The notes: generated by a model from the letters alone, not told the origin. 64,000 nt of DNA from Xylanibacter ruminicola (GCF_900107775.1 NZ_FNRF01000001.1:1-64000); one strand, 5' to 3'; shown: positions 8,395 through 18,681, numbered from the stretch's first letter. Made by a program: numbers and translations.

Positions 8395-11300
8395 TTATAA
8401 TCTCCTTATTTTAATACCCGACAAAGCAGTAACCGATGCCATAGGAATCACCAGACGGCTACCGGTATGATTCACAAAAAGTCTGCGTCGTGTAGCCACA
8501 CCACCACCTCGTGCATCCTGTCGGCCTAGCAGATAAGCACTCGACGATTGGGACTTGCGAGGTTCTACCAGCAACAGTTCAACCTCATACCATCCTGTCG
8601 GCACGTCAAAGCAATAAGCCTCCATATTCTCGCGCATGGTCTGGTAGAGCGGGCCATCAGCCGTTAGCTGTATCTCCGTCTGCGTTTGAACAGCCTGACC
8701 ACCGATATACCCCCAGCTACCCTCGCGGTATGGCTGGTCGGGCAACCAAGTAAGTGCAGAGGCATCCGACTGGAAATAGCAGTTACTCCCCACATTCACA
8801 GCAATCTCACCAGAAGGCTGTGCATAATTTACGATGGTCATATCCTCCACACCGTCAGCAACGGCATGCAATGTATTCCTGCCACAGGCAAAAGCCACAT
8901 CAAACACGGTCTGATGGTTCTCAACCTTCTTTCTGCCTAACGAGCGGCCATTATGTATCAGCTCTACTTCCGACTGGTTTGAATATACTTTCACAGGCAT
9001 CACGCACTCAAACGAAGTACGTTCAGACCAGTCGCGTGTGGCAATGTGAACCACCGGTTTCGGCAACCATGAGGCTTGGAAGAAATAATAAATGTCCTTA
9101 GGCTTACGGTTGTTGGTTACCAGACCTTTATTGTTAATGCGGGGCATCGACTCATCACGATTGGCCGAAGCAAAATCGATGAAGTTCCAATAAGCAGCGC
9201 CACAAACATAGGGTGTTTGTTCTATCACAGGCAGGTAATGCTCGGCGTAACGCTGCTGGTATTCCATCGAGAAGTCGAACGCCACGGCATTGACAGGCTG
9301 ATGCAGTCGGCGGTCGCTACCTGCTCCATACTCGCTCACGATGATAGGATGCGACGGCTGCTGACGATGCTGGCGATCCAGGAAGCTCTCAAAATCATGC
9401 ATATCCGAACCATACCAACCCTGATAAAGGTTCCAACCCACCACCTGGGGGATATCACTCAAGCCCACCTTATTATAATCGTTGCTACCATGAAATGCCA
9501 TCACGCTCACACGTGTCGGGTCTTCTTCACGAACGATATCCTCCAGGCGACGTGCCAATTGCAGTGTGCGCTGAATGGTAGCATCCAGTTGTGCCCCCTG
9601 ATAACGGCGTTGCGTCTGCAACAGGATTTCATTCATATAGCCCCAGAGAATCACAGAGGTATGGTGCTTATGCTGACGAATCATCTCACGCAACTGACAT
9701 TCACAATTCTTGGCAAAGGCATCGCCTTCGGGTACGATATCCACCACAGGAATCTCCTCCCATACCAGCATACCCTCGCGGTCGCACATCTCCAACAGGG
9801 CCTCATCCTGCGGATAATGTGCCAGGCGCACAAAGTTGACGCCCATCTCCTTCATCAAACGGAAATCGCGGCGATGCTGATCGTCATCGAGTGCGATACC
9901 GAAAGGTTTCTGGTCCTGGTGAATACAAACACCATGTAGTTTATAGGGCTGACCATTCAGCAGAAAGCCCCGCTCGGCATCGAAAGCATACCAACGGATA
10001 CCTACATAACGCTCCACGCGGTCGAAAACCACCTTACCATCGCCACGTTGTAGCGTGGTAACTACCTTATATAAATAAGGTGATTCGGGCGACCACAGCC
10101 GGGGATGCTTGGGCAGGGGTAATTCCAGGCGGATACTATCTGCCGTCTGTTTTCTACTTTCCGATAGCAGATGTCCTTCGGCATCCAGCAATCTGGTCGT
10201 CACCTCACAGTCGGCAGCCCCAACCACCCTACAGTCAACAGTCACCTGACAAGTGTCGGCAGTCACGTTCACGCCATCCAACAGTTCAAAATGCTGTGGT
10301 GCCTTCTCTACCAGCCACACATCACGGTAGATGCCGCCCATAAAGGTAAAGTCAGCCGAGATGGGGGCAATGGTCTCATCCTGATTACCCACTTTTACCT
10401 GTAGCGTATTAGCACCTTCGTGCAGATAAGGCGTGAGGTTAAAGGCAAACGCCGTATAACCGCCCACGTGCTGGCCAACGGTATGTCCGTTAACCAGCAC
10501 CTCGGCATGTTTAAAGGCCGCATCTATCTTCAGCCACGTTTCATGGTCATTTCGCTCCCACATCAGTTGCCTCTCGTAAGTAAAAGTACCCTTTTGGTAG
10601 TCCTTCACCGTATAGGCATCGACATTCCACGTATGTGGCAGGTTAACGGGTGTTCCCTCGAATGTCCAACCATCGTTCAGGCTCCTCGTCGGCCAGTCAG
10701 CCGTCTGCCAGCCCGAGCGGTGCAGCGCCTCCAGAAAATAATAATCGGCATAGTTAATAGGCACATCAATCTCATCTTTGGCAGGATAGTTGCCTGTAGA
10801 ATGTAGAAGCAGGAAGCCTTGCATGGTATTAGGTTCAGACCGATATCCTGACAACAAAGACGAGATGATTTTATCAGCGATACGCCGATATTCCTGAGCT
10901 TGTTGGACATCAGAAAAAGTGGCCAGTTCATAGAGTCCCGACGCAAAGACAGCTGCCGCCGATGCGTCGCGAGGAGCATTGGGAATGGCAGGATCGCGCA
11001 TATCCCAATAAGGTATCAGGTCGGTCGGCATCTGCTGCTGGCCAAAGAAGAAACGGGCAATTTTCTGAGCTTGGCGCAGATAGGCCTCATCATGGGTATA
11101 TCGATAGCACATGGTGAAACCATACAAGCCCCATGCCTGACCACGACTCCACACCGACTCATCGAACAGTCCCTGATGGGTGATACGCTTGATGACCTTA
11201 CCATTCTCGGGATTGTAGTCAACCACGTGATACGACGAGCCGTCCTCACGGAAATGATTTCGCAGTGTGGTATTGGCATGACTCACTGCCATGTCGTAAT

Positions 11301-13017
11301 AGCGCCGGTCGTTGGTGAGTCGCGACGCCTCGAACAGCAGTTCCAGATTAATCATATTGTCGATAATCACAGCAAACTGCCAACGGTCGGGCGTGCCCCA
11401 ACTCCAGCTGCGGATACACCCCACCCGCTCGTTGAAACGCGTGGCAAGTGTCTTAGCCGACTGTATCACCACATCACGATAGGCCTGATCGCCAGTCAAG
11501 CGATAAGCCTGACCAAACGAGTTGTACATCATGAACCCCAAGTCGTGCGTACCGCCATGATACTTCACGTTCTCAATCAGCCACGTGTTCTCTGCTGCCT
11601 TTTCACGCCAGAAATCATCTTTCGAGTACTCATACATCTGCCATAGCGAGCCAGGGAAAAAGCCCGAGCACCAGTCGCGCATGCCAACCAGACGCAAAGA
11701 GCCGTCTTTCTCCACACAGCGTGGCATCATCCTACTTTTGTCGGTCGCATGCTGTCGAGCAGCCTCGGTATTCTCCAGCAGGTAGCGCAACTGTGTGTCG
11801 GCAGCCGCAAAGGCATGATCCATGCTACCTGGTTGGTAATACAGCAGGAAGAACCTATCGGCAAAATGCTTCACCACATGCTGCTGCGCCAAACGCAGAT
11901 AATCAGTGCGTTTCGAATCCAACAGATACAAGCGATACAAGTCTTTGGCAAACAGGTTCTGCTTATAGTCCCACTCGCTAATCTGCTGATAAGGCCACGC
12001 CTGCACCTGTTTTCCCAAATACTGGGCCAGGAAATCGGCGGCTTTCTCTAACAGCGGTAGCGCTTCGGGCTGCATGCTGAACGATGCAGCGCGCGCTATC
12101 TGAAACACATCGATGATATGACTCAGGTTATACTGCGAATAGCCGAAAGCCAACGTGCGACGCAGTTCACGGGGCTGTTTGCCATCAGGTGCTATCTGTG
12201 GCACCATTCGCTTGGTAAAGAATTCACTCAGATACTGTTTCAATACCTTCTGATGACCTACATATCTGGCATAGGCTATCACCTGAACATCGCGCGCCGT
12301 AGAATGATTATTCAACTGCTGCCCTTCCTCGATACCTTGTTTACTGGTCAGTATCCAATTCAAGAACTGGGCAAACCAGCGCTTCATGCTTTTAGAATCG
12401 TTGACCGTAAACGCTTTTGAATGCTCTAACAATTGCACCGCATCCAGCATCTCTACAAAAGAGTAGCCATCAATCACCCCATAGCAGCGCCCCATACCGT
12501 CAAACTTACCTGGGATGGTTTGGGCATAGTTCAGATGAGGATTCATACGGGTGTGCTTATTGATAAACCACACACGCAACTGCTCGGTAGCTTTCTGGGC
12601 ATAGCGCTCGTCGTTACTGAAGTACCATGCCAGCGCCAAGGTGGTGACACGTCCAGCCATCTCAGCCAGTTTGGGACGATCATAATGTTCGAGTTCGGGA
12701 TTCGACTCGCCATCACGCACCACATAAGGCAATCCATCCGGCTCGTTGGGATCAGGCCAGTAGTAGCGCGACAAACTCAGATAATCGTGTTTATTGCCAC
12801 TTACAGCTGCTTTCTCCTTCATCATCACCGACACCGGTTCGGCAGTCATCAACCTGTCGGCGCTGCTTATCAGCTGGTGATAGGCCGTAGCATAGGCCGG
12901 CTGCTCCAGGCAGGATTTCACCTGGGCCAGGTGCGCGCTGTCCCAAATAGACTGCGCACCTGCCTCGGCAACTAACAAAACCAACTGTATGAATACAACT
13001 AACCTATTCTTTATCAT
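8395..13017 (-). CDS. Multimodular enzyme: alginate-lyase-type domain + GH88 + GH2 + malectin-like domain
   Basis: The start was set at the ATG at 13017, just before the signal peptide MIKNRLVVFIQLVLLVAEAGAQ, giving 1540 residues. Residues ~25-400 resemble the PF05426 alginate-lyase fold, with NNH ending at His238 and a downstream Tyr296 in a GYSQYN context, the places of the catalytic His and Tyr in PL5-type enzymes. Residues ~430-770 are a GH88 unsaturated glucuronyl hydrolase, with Asp492 (THDLGF) and Asp553 (IIDNMINLE) as the expected catalytic pair. Residues ~775-1400 are GH2, with acid/base Glu1130 (WGYMNE) and nucleophile Glu1229 (VSEYG). Residues ~1405-1540 look like a malectin-type sugar-binding module (EIAVNVGSNCYF, GSWGYIGG). 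Cleavage by a lyase, removal of the unsaturated uronate and hydrolysis of the neighbouring sugar could thus occur on one secreted chain. Exact substrate is not known. Confidence 0.88.
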   Translation of the reverse strand: MIKNRLVVFIQLVLLVAEAGAQSIWDSAHLAQVKSCLEQPAYATAYHQLISSADRLMTAEPVSVMMKEKAAVSGNKHDYLSLSRYYWPDPNEPDGLPYVVRDGESNPELEHYDRPKLAEMAGRVTTLALAWYFSNDERYAQKATEQLRVWFINKHTRMNPHLNYAQTIPGKFDGMGRCYGVIDGYSFVEMLDAVQLLEHSKAFTVNDSKSMKRWFAQFLNWILTSKQGIEEGQQLNNHSTARDVQVIAYARYVGHQKVLKQYLSEFFTKRMVPQIAPDGKQPRELRRTLAFGYSQYNLSHIIDVFQIARAASFSMQPEALPLLEKAADFLAQYLGKQVQAWPYQQISEWDYKQNLFAKDLYRLYLLDSKRTDYLRLAQQHVVKHFADRFFLLYYQPGSMDHAFAAADTQLRYLLENTEAARQHATDKSRMMPRCVEKDGSLRLVGMRDWCSGFFPGSLWQMYEYSKDDFWREKAAENTWLIENVKYHGGTHDLGFMMYNSFGQAYRLTGDQAYRDVVIQSAKTLATRFNERVGCIRSWSWGTPDRWQFAVIIDNMINLELLFEASRLTNDRRYYDMAVSHANTTLRNHFREDGSSYHVVDYNPENGKVIKRITHQGLFDESVWSRGQAWGLYGFTMCYRYTHDEAYLRQAQKIARFFFGQQQMPTDLIPYWDMRDPAIPNAPRDASAAAVFASGLYELATFSDVQQAQEYRRIADKIISSLLSGYRSEPNTMQGFLLLHSTGNYPAKDEIDVPINYADYYFLEALHRSGWQTADWPTRSLNDGWTFEGTPVNLPHTWNVDAYTVKDYQKGTFTYERQLMWERNDHETWLKIDAAFKHAEVLVNGHTVGQHVGGYTAFAFNLTPYLHEGANTLQVKVGNQDETIAPISADFTFMGGIYRDVWLVEKAPQHFELLDGVNVTADTCQVTVDCRVVGAADCEVTTRLLDAEGHLLSESRKQTADSIRLELPLPKHPRLWSPESPYLYKVVTTLQRGDGKVVFDRVERYVGIRWYAFDAERGFLLNGQPYKLHGVCIHQDQKPFGIALDDDQHRRDFRLMKEMGVNFVRLAHYPQDEALLEMCDREGMLVWEEIPVVDIVPEGDAFAKNCECQLREMIRQHKHHTSVILWGYMNEILLQTQRRYQGAQLDATIQRTLQLARRLEDIVREEDPTRVSVMAFHGSNDYNKVGLSDIPQVVGWNLYQGWYGSDMHDFESFLDRQHRQQPSHPIIVSEYGAGSDRRLHQPVNAVAFDFSMEYQQRYAEHYLPVIEQTPYVCGAAYWNFIDFASANRDESMPRINNKGLVTNNRKPKDIYYFFQASWLPKPVVHIATRDWSERTSFECVMPVKVYSNQSEVELIHNGRSLGRKKVENHQTVFDVAFACGRNTLHAVADGVEDMTIVNYAQPSGEIAVNVGSNCYFQSDASALTWLPDQPYREGSWGYIGGQAVQTQTEIQLTADGPLYQTMRENMEAYCFDVPTGWYEVELLLVEPRKSQSSSAYLLGRQDARGGGVATRRRLFVNHTGSRLVIPMASVTALSGIKIRRL

Positions 13018-13026
13018 ACCAAGCAA

Positions 13027-13626
13027 TTACTGAATAGTGACTTTTACCTTGTAGTTTTGTGTAAAGCAATGTACCTCGTACTGACTATTGATGTTGTTAG
13101 GCGTATAGATCACGCCATCGGTCGAGCCATTCGAGATTCTCACCTTACCATCGGCATCTACATCCTTCGGGTCGAAAGTAGTGATTGTTACATCGCCCTT
13201 GGCACCGTTAAGCGCCTTCAGGTAGATGTGCTGCACACGATGGTTGTTGGTTGTATCCGTGCCCGTAAGCTGCCATGTCATGGCGAAAGCACCTTTGGCG
13301 TCCTGCTGCAGTTGATGGCCATCAGCATCAACAATCAGGAAATCGGTGCCCAACGTCAGGGAGTTATCTACATAATAGAAAGCCTCAGCATCGAAAGTAC
13401 GCGCCCCCGCACACCAGAACTGAACAGGTATCTCTACCGTCTGTCCCTGAGCTACGGTATAGCCCACACCATTGTTCAGTCGGCCCCAGTCTTCAAAGCC
13501 GAAGTAGAACACATTCTCTGTTTCGGGATTATCGTTTCCCCAGGCATCATCGCTACAGCTTGAGAGCGACATGCCCATTATCATTGTGCACAAGGCACAA
13601 GCAATTATATGATATATCTTTTTCAT
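13027..13626 (-). CDS. Locus-1 surface lipoprotein, putative glycan-binding
   Basis: The 199-residue protein has a lipoprotein signal (MKKIYHIIACALCTMIMGMS then LSSC, with acidic DD next). The mature part is predicted beta-rich; the stretch AFYYVDNSLTLGTDFLIVDADG recalls Calx-beta-like or DUF4843-like sandwich proteins. It sits directly after SusD and before the degradative enzymes, the usual place of a surface glycan-binding protein. No enzymatic motif is visible. Family assignment is uncertain and the function is inferred only from position and lipidation. Confidence 0.7.
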   Translation of the reverse strand: MKKIYHIIACALCTMIMGMSLSSCSDDAWGNDNPETENVFYFGFEDWGRLNNGVGYTVAQGQTVEIPVQFWCAGARTFDAEAFYYVDNSLTLGTDFLIVDADGHQLQQDAKGAFAMTWQLTGTDTTNNHRVQHIYLKALNGAKGDVTITTFDPKDVDADGKVRISNGSTDGVIYTPNNINSQYEVHCFTQNYKVKVTIQ

Positions 13627-13658
13627 AAATAAGCTTCTTTTGAGTTTGTTTTTATTGT

Positions 13659-15332
13659 TTACCAGCCGGGATTCTGTACCACATTGCCTTCGGATGTAGC
13701 AATCTCATAGGTTGGTATCGGGTAATAATAGTCTCTGCTGGTATCAAACGAGCGTGTTCCAGCCTCCTCTATCACATAGATATCGGCTTGATCGCACACT
13801 TTCTGGCCCTTATACATTCCGCCCTCGGTGGTCAGCCTGCTCTGCAAGTCCTCGCGCTGGGCACTGGTGTCGTCTTCATGATACTTCAGTCCGAGCATGG
13901 TTACTGGCAGCACCTTTTCGGCAATCTTCCAGCGGATGATATCGTTGTAGCGCAGACCTTCGTCGATAAACTCTACCAGGCGCTCACGACGAATCTCATC
14001 CAGGATGTTCAAACCATTCTGCTTGGCAAAGTCATTGGTGAGTTTAGCCTCAAAGCCACTACGGGCACGTACGGCATTCACCGTCTGGTTCAGCTGCTGG
14101 TCGGTGATGCTGCCATTCAGTTCATACAGCGCTTCGGCATACGACAGCAGCACCTCGGCATAACGGATAATCATCTTATCCACAGTCTCTTTGCTGTTGG
14201 TGGTCCACTCATCGAGCATAAAGCCCTTCTTGATGCCATAGCCATTGCCATGCTGATTGCTGAACGGGGTATAGCCGCCTTTGTAGGCCTCCTCATCCTT
14301 ATGATAGATAGTCATAGCCAGACGTGGATCGCGGTTCACGAACACATCATCGTAGCGGGTCTCAGGTATCATAGCCAATGTACTCTTTTCGCGAGGCAGA
14401 CCATCGGTATAAAGATACTGGTCGATGGCCTGACGGGTGATGCTCACACCATTCTCCAACTGTCGCGAGTTACCATGCATAATGGTGGCACCGGCGCCAT
14501 TAGGACCATACACCTTGACAAACACGTTCTCCTTGTTCTGACGCCCCTCGCCATCAAAGTAGAACAGCTTCTGATAGTCGGGATAAAGCGCATGCTTCCC
14601 GCTATTGATGATACGCTCAGCAGCGTCTACTGCCACCTTGAGATGTGCTTTCGGGTCGCTGGTCAAACCATGATACTTAGCAAATGTACCCTCGTAGAGG
14701 CCAATACGCATCATCAAGCCACGTGCAGCCGACTTCGATACGCGCCCCCAATCGGCATCACTGCTCACGGCATCAATCTCGGGCAACCACTCCTCGGCAA
14801 ACTTCAAGTCGCTATAGCACTGTTGGATAACCTCTTCGCGGGGTGTGCGTGGCATCTTGATATCAGGATCGCCGGTAGAGTCGAAAGCCTTCAGTATCAG
14901 GGGTACATCGCCATATTTCTTTACCAGATCGAAGAAGTGGAAAGCACGGAAGAAGTAAGCCTCGGCCATCCAGCGGTTCTTCTGGGCATCACTCAAAGGC
15001 GCCTGACTGCCCTTGGTGATGATGTTGTTACAGATACCTATCTTATTATAAGGGTTGGTCCAGTCGCCTGATGTCGAAGGCAGACTCCAGTTGCCGCTCG
15101 ATGTGCCGTTGGCTGCTGTGCCGATAATATCGTCGGCACGACGGTCGTGGTCGAAACCAGGCAGATCCACATATAGTTTATTACAAGCGCCACGCAGGTC
15201 GGTCTCACTCTGCCAGAAGGTATTATCGGCAAGTGTTGTTTCTGGCAGGCGGTCCAACTCACAGCTCGTCAGCAGCATGGCTCCACAAGCCATACCTACA
15301 GCACATATTGATTTAAATATATTTTGTTTCAT
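13659..15332 (-). CDS. SusD-like outer-membrane glycan-binding lipoprotein (locus 1)
   Basis: The 557-residue RagB/SusD-family lipoprotein has its lipobox at LLTSCELD. SusD proteins form the lid of the SusC transporter and capture oligosaccharides at the cell surface. Typical elements are FWQSETDLRGACNKLYVDL near the N-terminus, the TPR-like helical region (AEAYFFRAFHFFDLVKKYGDVPLI), the ARSGF and RRERLVEFIDEGLRYNDIIRWK stretches, and the terminal YPIPTYEI...NPGW. It lies 22 bases after the partner SusC. Confidence 0.93.
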   Translation of the reverse strand: MKQNIFKSICAVGMACGAMLLTSCELDRLPETTLADNTFWQSETDLRGACNKLYVDLPGFDHDRRADDIIGTAANGTSSGNWSLPSTSGDWTNPYNKIGICNNIITKGSQAPLSDAQKNRWMAEAYFFRAFHFFDLVKKYGDVPLILKAFDSTGDPDIKMPRTPREEVIQQCYSDLKFAEEWLPEIDAVSSDADWGRVSKSAARGLMMRIGLYEGTFAKYHGLTSDPKAHLKVAVDAAERIINSGKHALYPDYQKLFYFDGEGRQNKENVFVKVYGPNGAGATIMHGNSRQLENGVSITRQAIDQYLYTDGLPREKSTLAMIPETRYDDVFVNRDPRLAMTIYHKDEEAYKGGYTPFSNQHGNGYGIKKGFMLDEWTTNSKETVDKMIIRYAEVLLSYAEALYELNGSITDQQLNQTVNAVRARSGFEAKLTNDFAKQNGLNILDEIRRERLVEFIDEGLRYNDIIRWKIAEKVLPVTMLGLKYHEDDTSAQREDLQSRLTTEGGMYKGQKVCDQADIYVIEEAGTRSFDTSRDYYYPIPTYEIATSEGNVVQNPGW

Positions 15333-15354
15333 AATAACTTCAACTTTTCAATTC

Positions 15355-18300
15355 TTACAAAGTCACGTTTACGCCAAAAGCCCAGGTACGAAAGAAGGGA
15401 TAGTAGTTACGTCCCACATTGTTGCCCGACTCTGGATCGAACACCTTCAGGATGTCTGACTTCTCCCATACATCATTACCGCTGATATAGACACGCAGTT
15501 TCTGGATATAACGTTTAGATACAGGGATGGTATAGCCCAGCGTGATGTTCTTCAGTCGCAGATAAGCTGCATTCTGCACCCACTTATCTGATGGCTGGAA
15601 ATTGAACATATCGCCATTATAGTTGTAAAGACGTGGCCATGCAGCCTGCTGATTATCCTCAGTCCAATAGTCGCGATGGATGGTCCAAGGCATCTGGTAG
15701 GTGCGCCCAAAGGGGGCGATGGCTTCGGTATCTATCAGTAGTTTGCGTTTGCCCACGCCCTGGAACATCATCGAGAGGTCGAAACCCTTCCACTGAGCCG
15801 AGAGGTTCAGGCCGTAGAGATAACGTCCGTTGGCATCGCCCAGATATACCAGGTCGCCGTGGTTTTCCTTGGTTCCATCGCCAGCACCTACCTGATGACC
15901 TATGTTACCATCCTTATCAGGCAGCGCAAGATAGCGCACATCACCACCATTCACCTTACCATCGCTGAACGACTTGTAGCCAGGATGGTCCTGCTTGTAC
16001 TGTTTGTACTCATCAAGACTGCTCCAGTAGCCATCGGTTCTGTATCCCCAGATGGTGTTCATGGCATAGCCTTCGAGCAATCCTACTGTTCCGGCATAAA
16101 TCACATCGGCACCGTCGTATTCCATCAACTTGTTCTGAGCGTCAGAGATATTGAATGCCACCTGATAACTGAAGTCGCCAATACGGTCGTTCCACTTCAC
16201 TTCGAACTCCCATCCCCATGTCTTCAGCTTACCAACATTCACATTAGGAATGCCGATACCGATGGTGTGTGGCAACTGCAGTTTCGACAACATGTCGTTG
16301 TTGTACTTCCAATAATAATCGAAAGAAGCGTTCAATCGGCCGTTCAGCAAACCTAAGTCGATACCCACGTTAGTGGTCTCGATGGTCTCCCAAGTCTTAT
16401 CCTTCGAGGCCAGCTGACTCTGATAATACGATTTCTCACCCATATACACCGTGCTTTGAGCGATGGTAGGGATATAATCGTAGAGCCCCAGGATGGCACC
16501 GTTACCAAGTTGTCCCCACGAGGCACGCAGTTTCAGGTTGCTCACCCAGTCGAGTTTGAACCACTCTTCCTGACTGATACGCCAGGCAGCCGATACTGAT
16601 GGGAAAGCCTTCCAACGCTTCTCTGGAGCCAGGCGCGATGAACCATCGTAACGGATGTTGGCCTCGAACAGATAGCGATCGGCATAGTTGTAGTTCAGAC
16701 GACCGAAGTATGACATCATCGACCATGGAGCGATGTTATCCCCCAGCGTGGTGTTGGTAGCCTCGGCTGTGTCGTAATAGTTGAACGAATAGAAATCGTT
16801 AGAGTTCATGTTCCTGGCGGTAGCCGAGAACTCGTCCTTGCGGTAGTTCTCATACGAAGCACCAGCCAACAGTTTGAAGTTATGACGCTTCACGTCGAAC
16901 TCGTAGTTCGCGGTAGCCTCAAACAGATCGTGGAAATCGTTGTTTTTGATACGATACAGCGAGTTGGGATTATTATAAGTCTGACGAACATTATTGCCAG
17001 TCATGCCATACCATACCAGATAATGGCGCTCGGTACGACCGGTATAATAGCCAGCACGGCGACTGGCATTCAGGTTGATGCGCAGCCCCTTCACCAGATT
17101 TTTAATCGTCAGGTCGCCCTTACCAATAAAGGTTTCATAAAGTGTTTCCGACAGTCCGCCCTCCTTCATCACCTGGATGGGGTTGAACTGCAGGTCGCCG
17201 TTATAGGGGTTCACATCGTAGTTCACGTCGTCGGTTGGGTTGTACACCAGCTGTCGGGCACGCGAGCCATACAGGTTATTCAGAATAGCACCTGCACCCG
17301 CCGAAGGCACGTTGTTTTTCTTCGACTGGTACTGCATGTTCACCCCCACGGCAATGTACTTATTCAGTTCGGCATTCACCTTGGCATGCAGGTTCACACG
17401 GGTATTATCGTTTTTACCATACTTCAGCATACCATTCTTATAGAAGTAGTTGCCCGAAATCAGGTAGTTGATATTCTTTGAACCACCCGACACCGAGATG
17501 CTGTGATTGGTCTGGTCGGAGTGATTACGCGTACCCTCGTCCACCCAGTTAGTGGCCGAGAACTGATCCCAGCGACCATTGGTGTTGTTAGGACGATAGT
17601 TAAAATTGCGGTTGCCCACCCAGCTCGACTGCTCTGGGTTCCACTCAGGTTTACCACCCTGATTCTGGCGACCGATGTTGATCCACTCCTGCTCTTCCCA
17701 GGCAGTCAGGCGCTCAGGCATGTTACCAGGCAGGTTGGTGGCATAATAACCGCTATAACTGATTTTGGGTTTGCCCTCACCACCATTCTTAGTGGTAACC
17801 AGCACCACGCCTGCAGCAGCACGGGCACCATAGATGGCACAGGCCGAGGCATCTTTCAGCACCGAGATACTCTCGATATCATCAGCATTGAGCAGCGACA
17901 GGTCGCCCTCTACACCATCTATCAGCACGAGTGTTGAAGTAGAGTTGACCGATGAGAAACCACGAATACGCATGCCACTGGTCTCGTTACCTGGCTCACC
18001 ACTGCTACGCAGCACAGCCACACCAGGCAGTTCGCCCTGCATGGCATCCAGCACATTACTTGATGGTTTAGCAGCCAGTTTCTCGCCATCAACAGCCGAC
18101 ACCGCACCCGAGAGATTCACCTTCTTCTGTGTGCCATAGCCCACAACCACAATCTCACTCAGCGTCTTGTCGTCTTCGCTCATCAGAATCTCACCATGAG
18201 CCTTGGCTACCGGTAACGTCTGACTCTTGTAACCGATAAACGAAAACTGGATGGTGGCACTGGCTTTTACACCCGACAGTGTAAAATGACCATCGAAATC

Positions 18301-18492
18301 GGTAACGGTACCATTCGATGTTCCTTGCACCAGCACACTTACACCTATCATCGGCTCGTGCGTGTTCTTATCCAGCACGGTGCCTTTGATAGTCTGGGGG
18401 CTTTGTGCCCAAGCACCTACTCCCATGAGTAACAACATACAGCTCACCAGTAGCAGCTGTACGCTTCTTGTTGACAATGTTTTTTTTCTCAT
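15355..18492 (-). CDS. SusC-like TonB-dependent outer-membrane transporter (locus 1)
   Basis: The 1045-residue SusC/RagA protein imports oligosaccharides across the outer membrane using TonB energy. Order of parts: signal peptide ending in GAWAQ, CarboxypepD_reg-like domain (IKGTVLDKNTHEPMIGVSVLVQG), TonB-box region (SEIVVVGYGTQKK), plug domain (GMRIRGFSSVNSTSTLVLIDGVEGDL) and a beta-barrel ending in the aromatic-rich RTWAFGVNVTL. It is the first gene of locus 1, with its own promoter and a divergent regulator. Confidence 0.95.
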   Translation of the reverse strand: MRKKTLSTRSVQLLLVSCMLLLMGVGAWAQSPQTIKGTVLDKNTHEPMIGVSVLVQGTSNGTVTDFDGHFTLSGVKASATIQFSFIGYKSQTLPVAKAHGEILMSEDDKTLSEIVVVGYGTQKKVNLSGAVSAVDGEKLAAKPSSNVLDAMQGELPGVAVLRSSGEPGNETSGMRIRGFSSVNSTSTLVLIDGVEGDLSLLNADDIESISVLKDASACAIYGARAAAGVVLVTTKNGGEGKPKISYSGYYATNLPGNMPERLTAWEEQEWINIGRQNQGGKPEWNPEQSSWVGNRNFNYRPNNTNGRWDQFSATNWVDEGTRNHSDQTNHSISVSGGSKNINYLISGNYFYKNGMLKYGKNDNTRVNLHAKVNAELNKYIAVGVNMQYQSKKNNVPSAGAGAILNNLYGSRARQLVYNPTDDVNYDVNPYNGDLQFNPIQVMKEGGLSETLYETFIGKGDLTIKNLVKGLRINLNASRRAGYYTGRTERHYLVWYGMTGNNVRQTYNNPNSLYRIKNNDFHDLFEATANYEFDVKRHNFKLLAGASYENYRKDEFSATARNMNSNDFYSFNYYDTAEATNTTLGDNIAPWSMMSYFGRLNYNYADRYLFEANIRYDGSSRLAPEKRWKAFPSVSAAWRISQEEWFKLDWVSNLKLRASWGQLGNGAILGLYDYIPTIAQSTVYMGEKSYYQSQLASKDKTWETIETTNVGIDLGLLNGRLNASFDYYWKYNNDMLSKLQLPHTIGIGIPNVNVGKLKTWGWEFEVKWNDRIGDFSYQVAFNISDAQNKLMEYDGADVIYAGTVGLLEGYAMNTIWGYRTDGYWSSLDEYKQYKQDHPGYKSFSDGKVNGGDVRYLALPDKDGNIGHQVGAGDGTKENHGDLVYLGDANGRYLYGLNLSAQWKGFDLSMMFQGVGKRKLLIDTEAIAPFGRTYQMPWTIHRDYWTEDNQQAAWPRLYNYNGDMFNFQPSDKWVQNAAYLRLKNITLGYTIPVSKRYIQKLRVYISGNDVWEKSDILKVFDPESGNNVGRNYYPFFRTWAFGVNVTL

Positions 18493-18535
18493 ATAAAAAC
18501 AGGTATTTAGTTTGATAATAAAAAAATTGATGGTG

Positions 18536-18566
18536 CAAAATTACGTCTTATCTGCACTCGCCACAA
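18536..18566 (-). promoter_or_regulatory. Promoter of polysaccharide locus 1 (SusC)
   Basis: On the minus strand TTG (18566 to 18564), 20 bases, then TAATTTTG (18543 to 18536) fit the -33/-7 consensus. The leader to the SusC ATG is about 38 bases. The promoter is divergent from the regulator promoter. Confidence 0.7.
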
Positions 18567-18605
18567 ACTTTCGGCCACATCTTAATTACTACAAACCTGC
18601 AAAAG

Positions 18606-18681
18606 CACTACATCATCTATTTCTCAGCAAAATCCTATTCAACTATGAATCAAGCTGTTACAAAAGTAAATCACTACATCA
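18606..18681. promoter_or_regulatory. Direct decamer repeats between locus-1 promoters (candidate operator)
   Basis: CACTACATCA occurs at 18606-18615 and again at 18672-18681, 66 bases apart, each preceded by CAAAAG within a few bases. The copies lie upstream of both divergent promoters in a 250-base non-coding gap, a natural place for binding by the adjacent LuxR-type regulator. Operator function is inference. Confidence 0.4.

Noticed and set aside
9076-9939. Plus-strand frame of 287 codons inside the multimodular enzyme gene
   Set aside because: Antisense to the GH2 catalytic domain, with no start signal or family match.
13788-15071. Long open frame opposite the locus-1 SusD gene (427 codons)
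   Set aside because: It lies wholly antisense to a clear SusD gene, has no family resemblance, and follows from codon bias.
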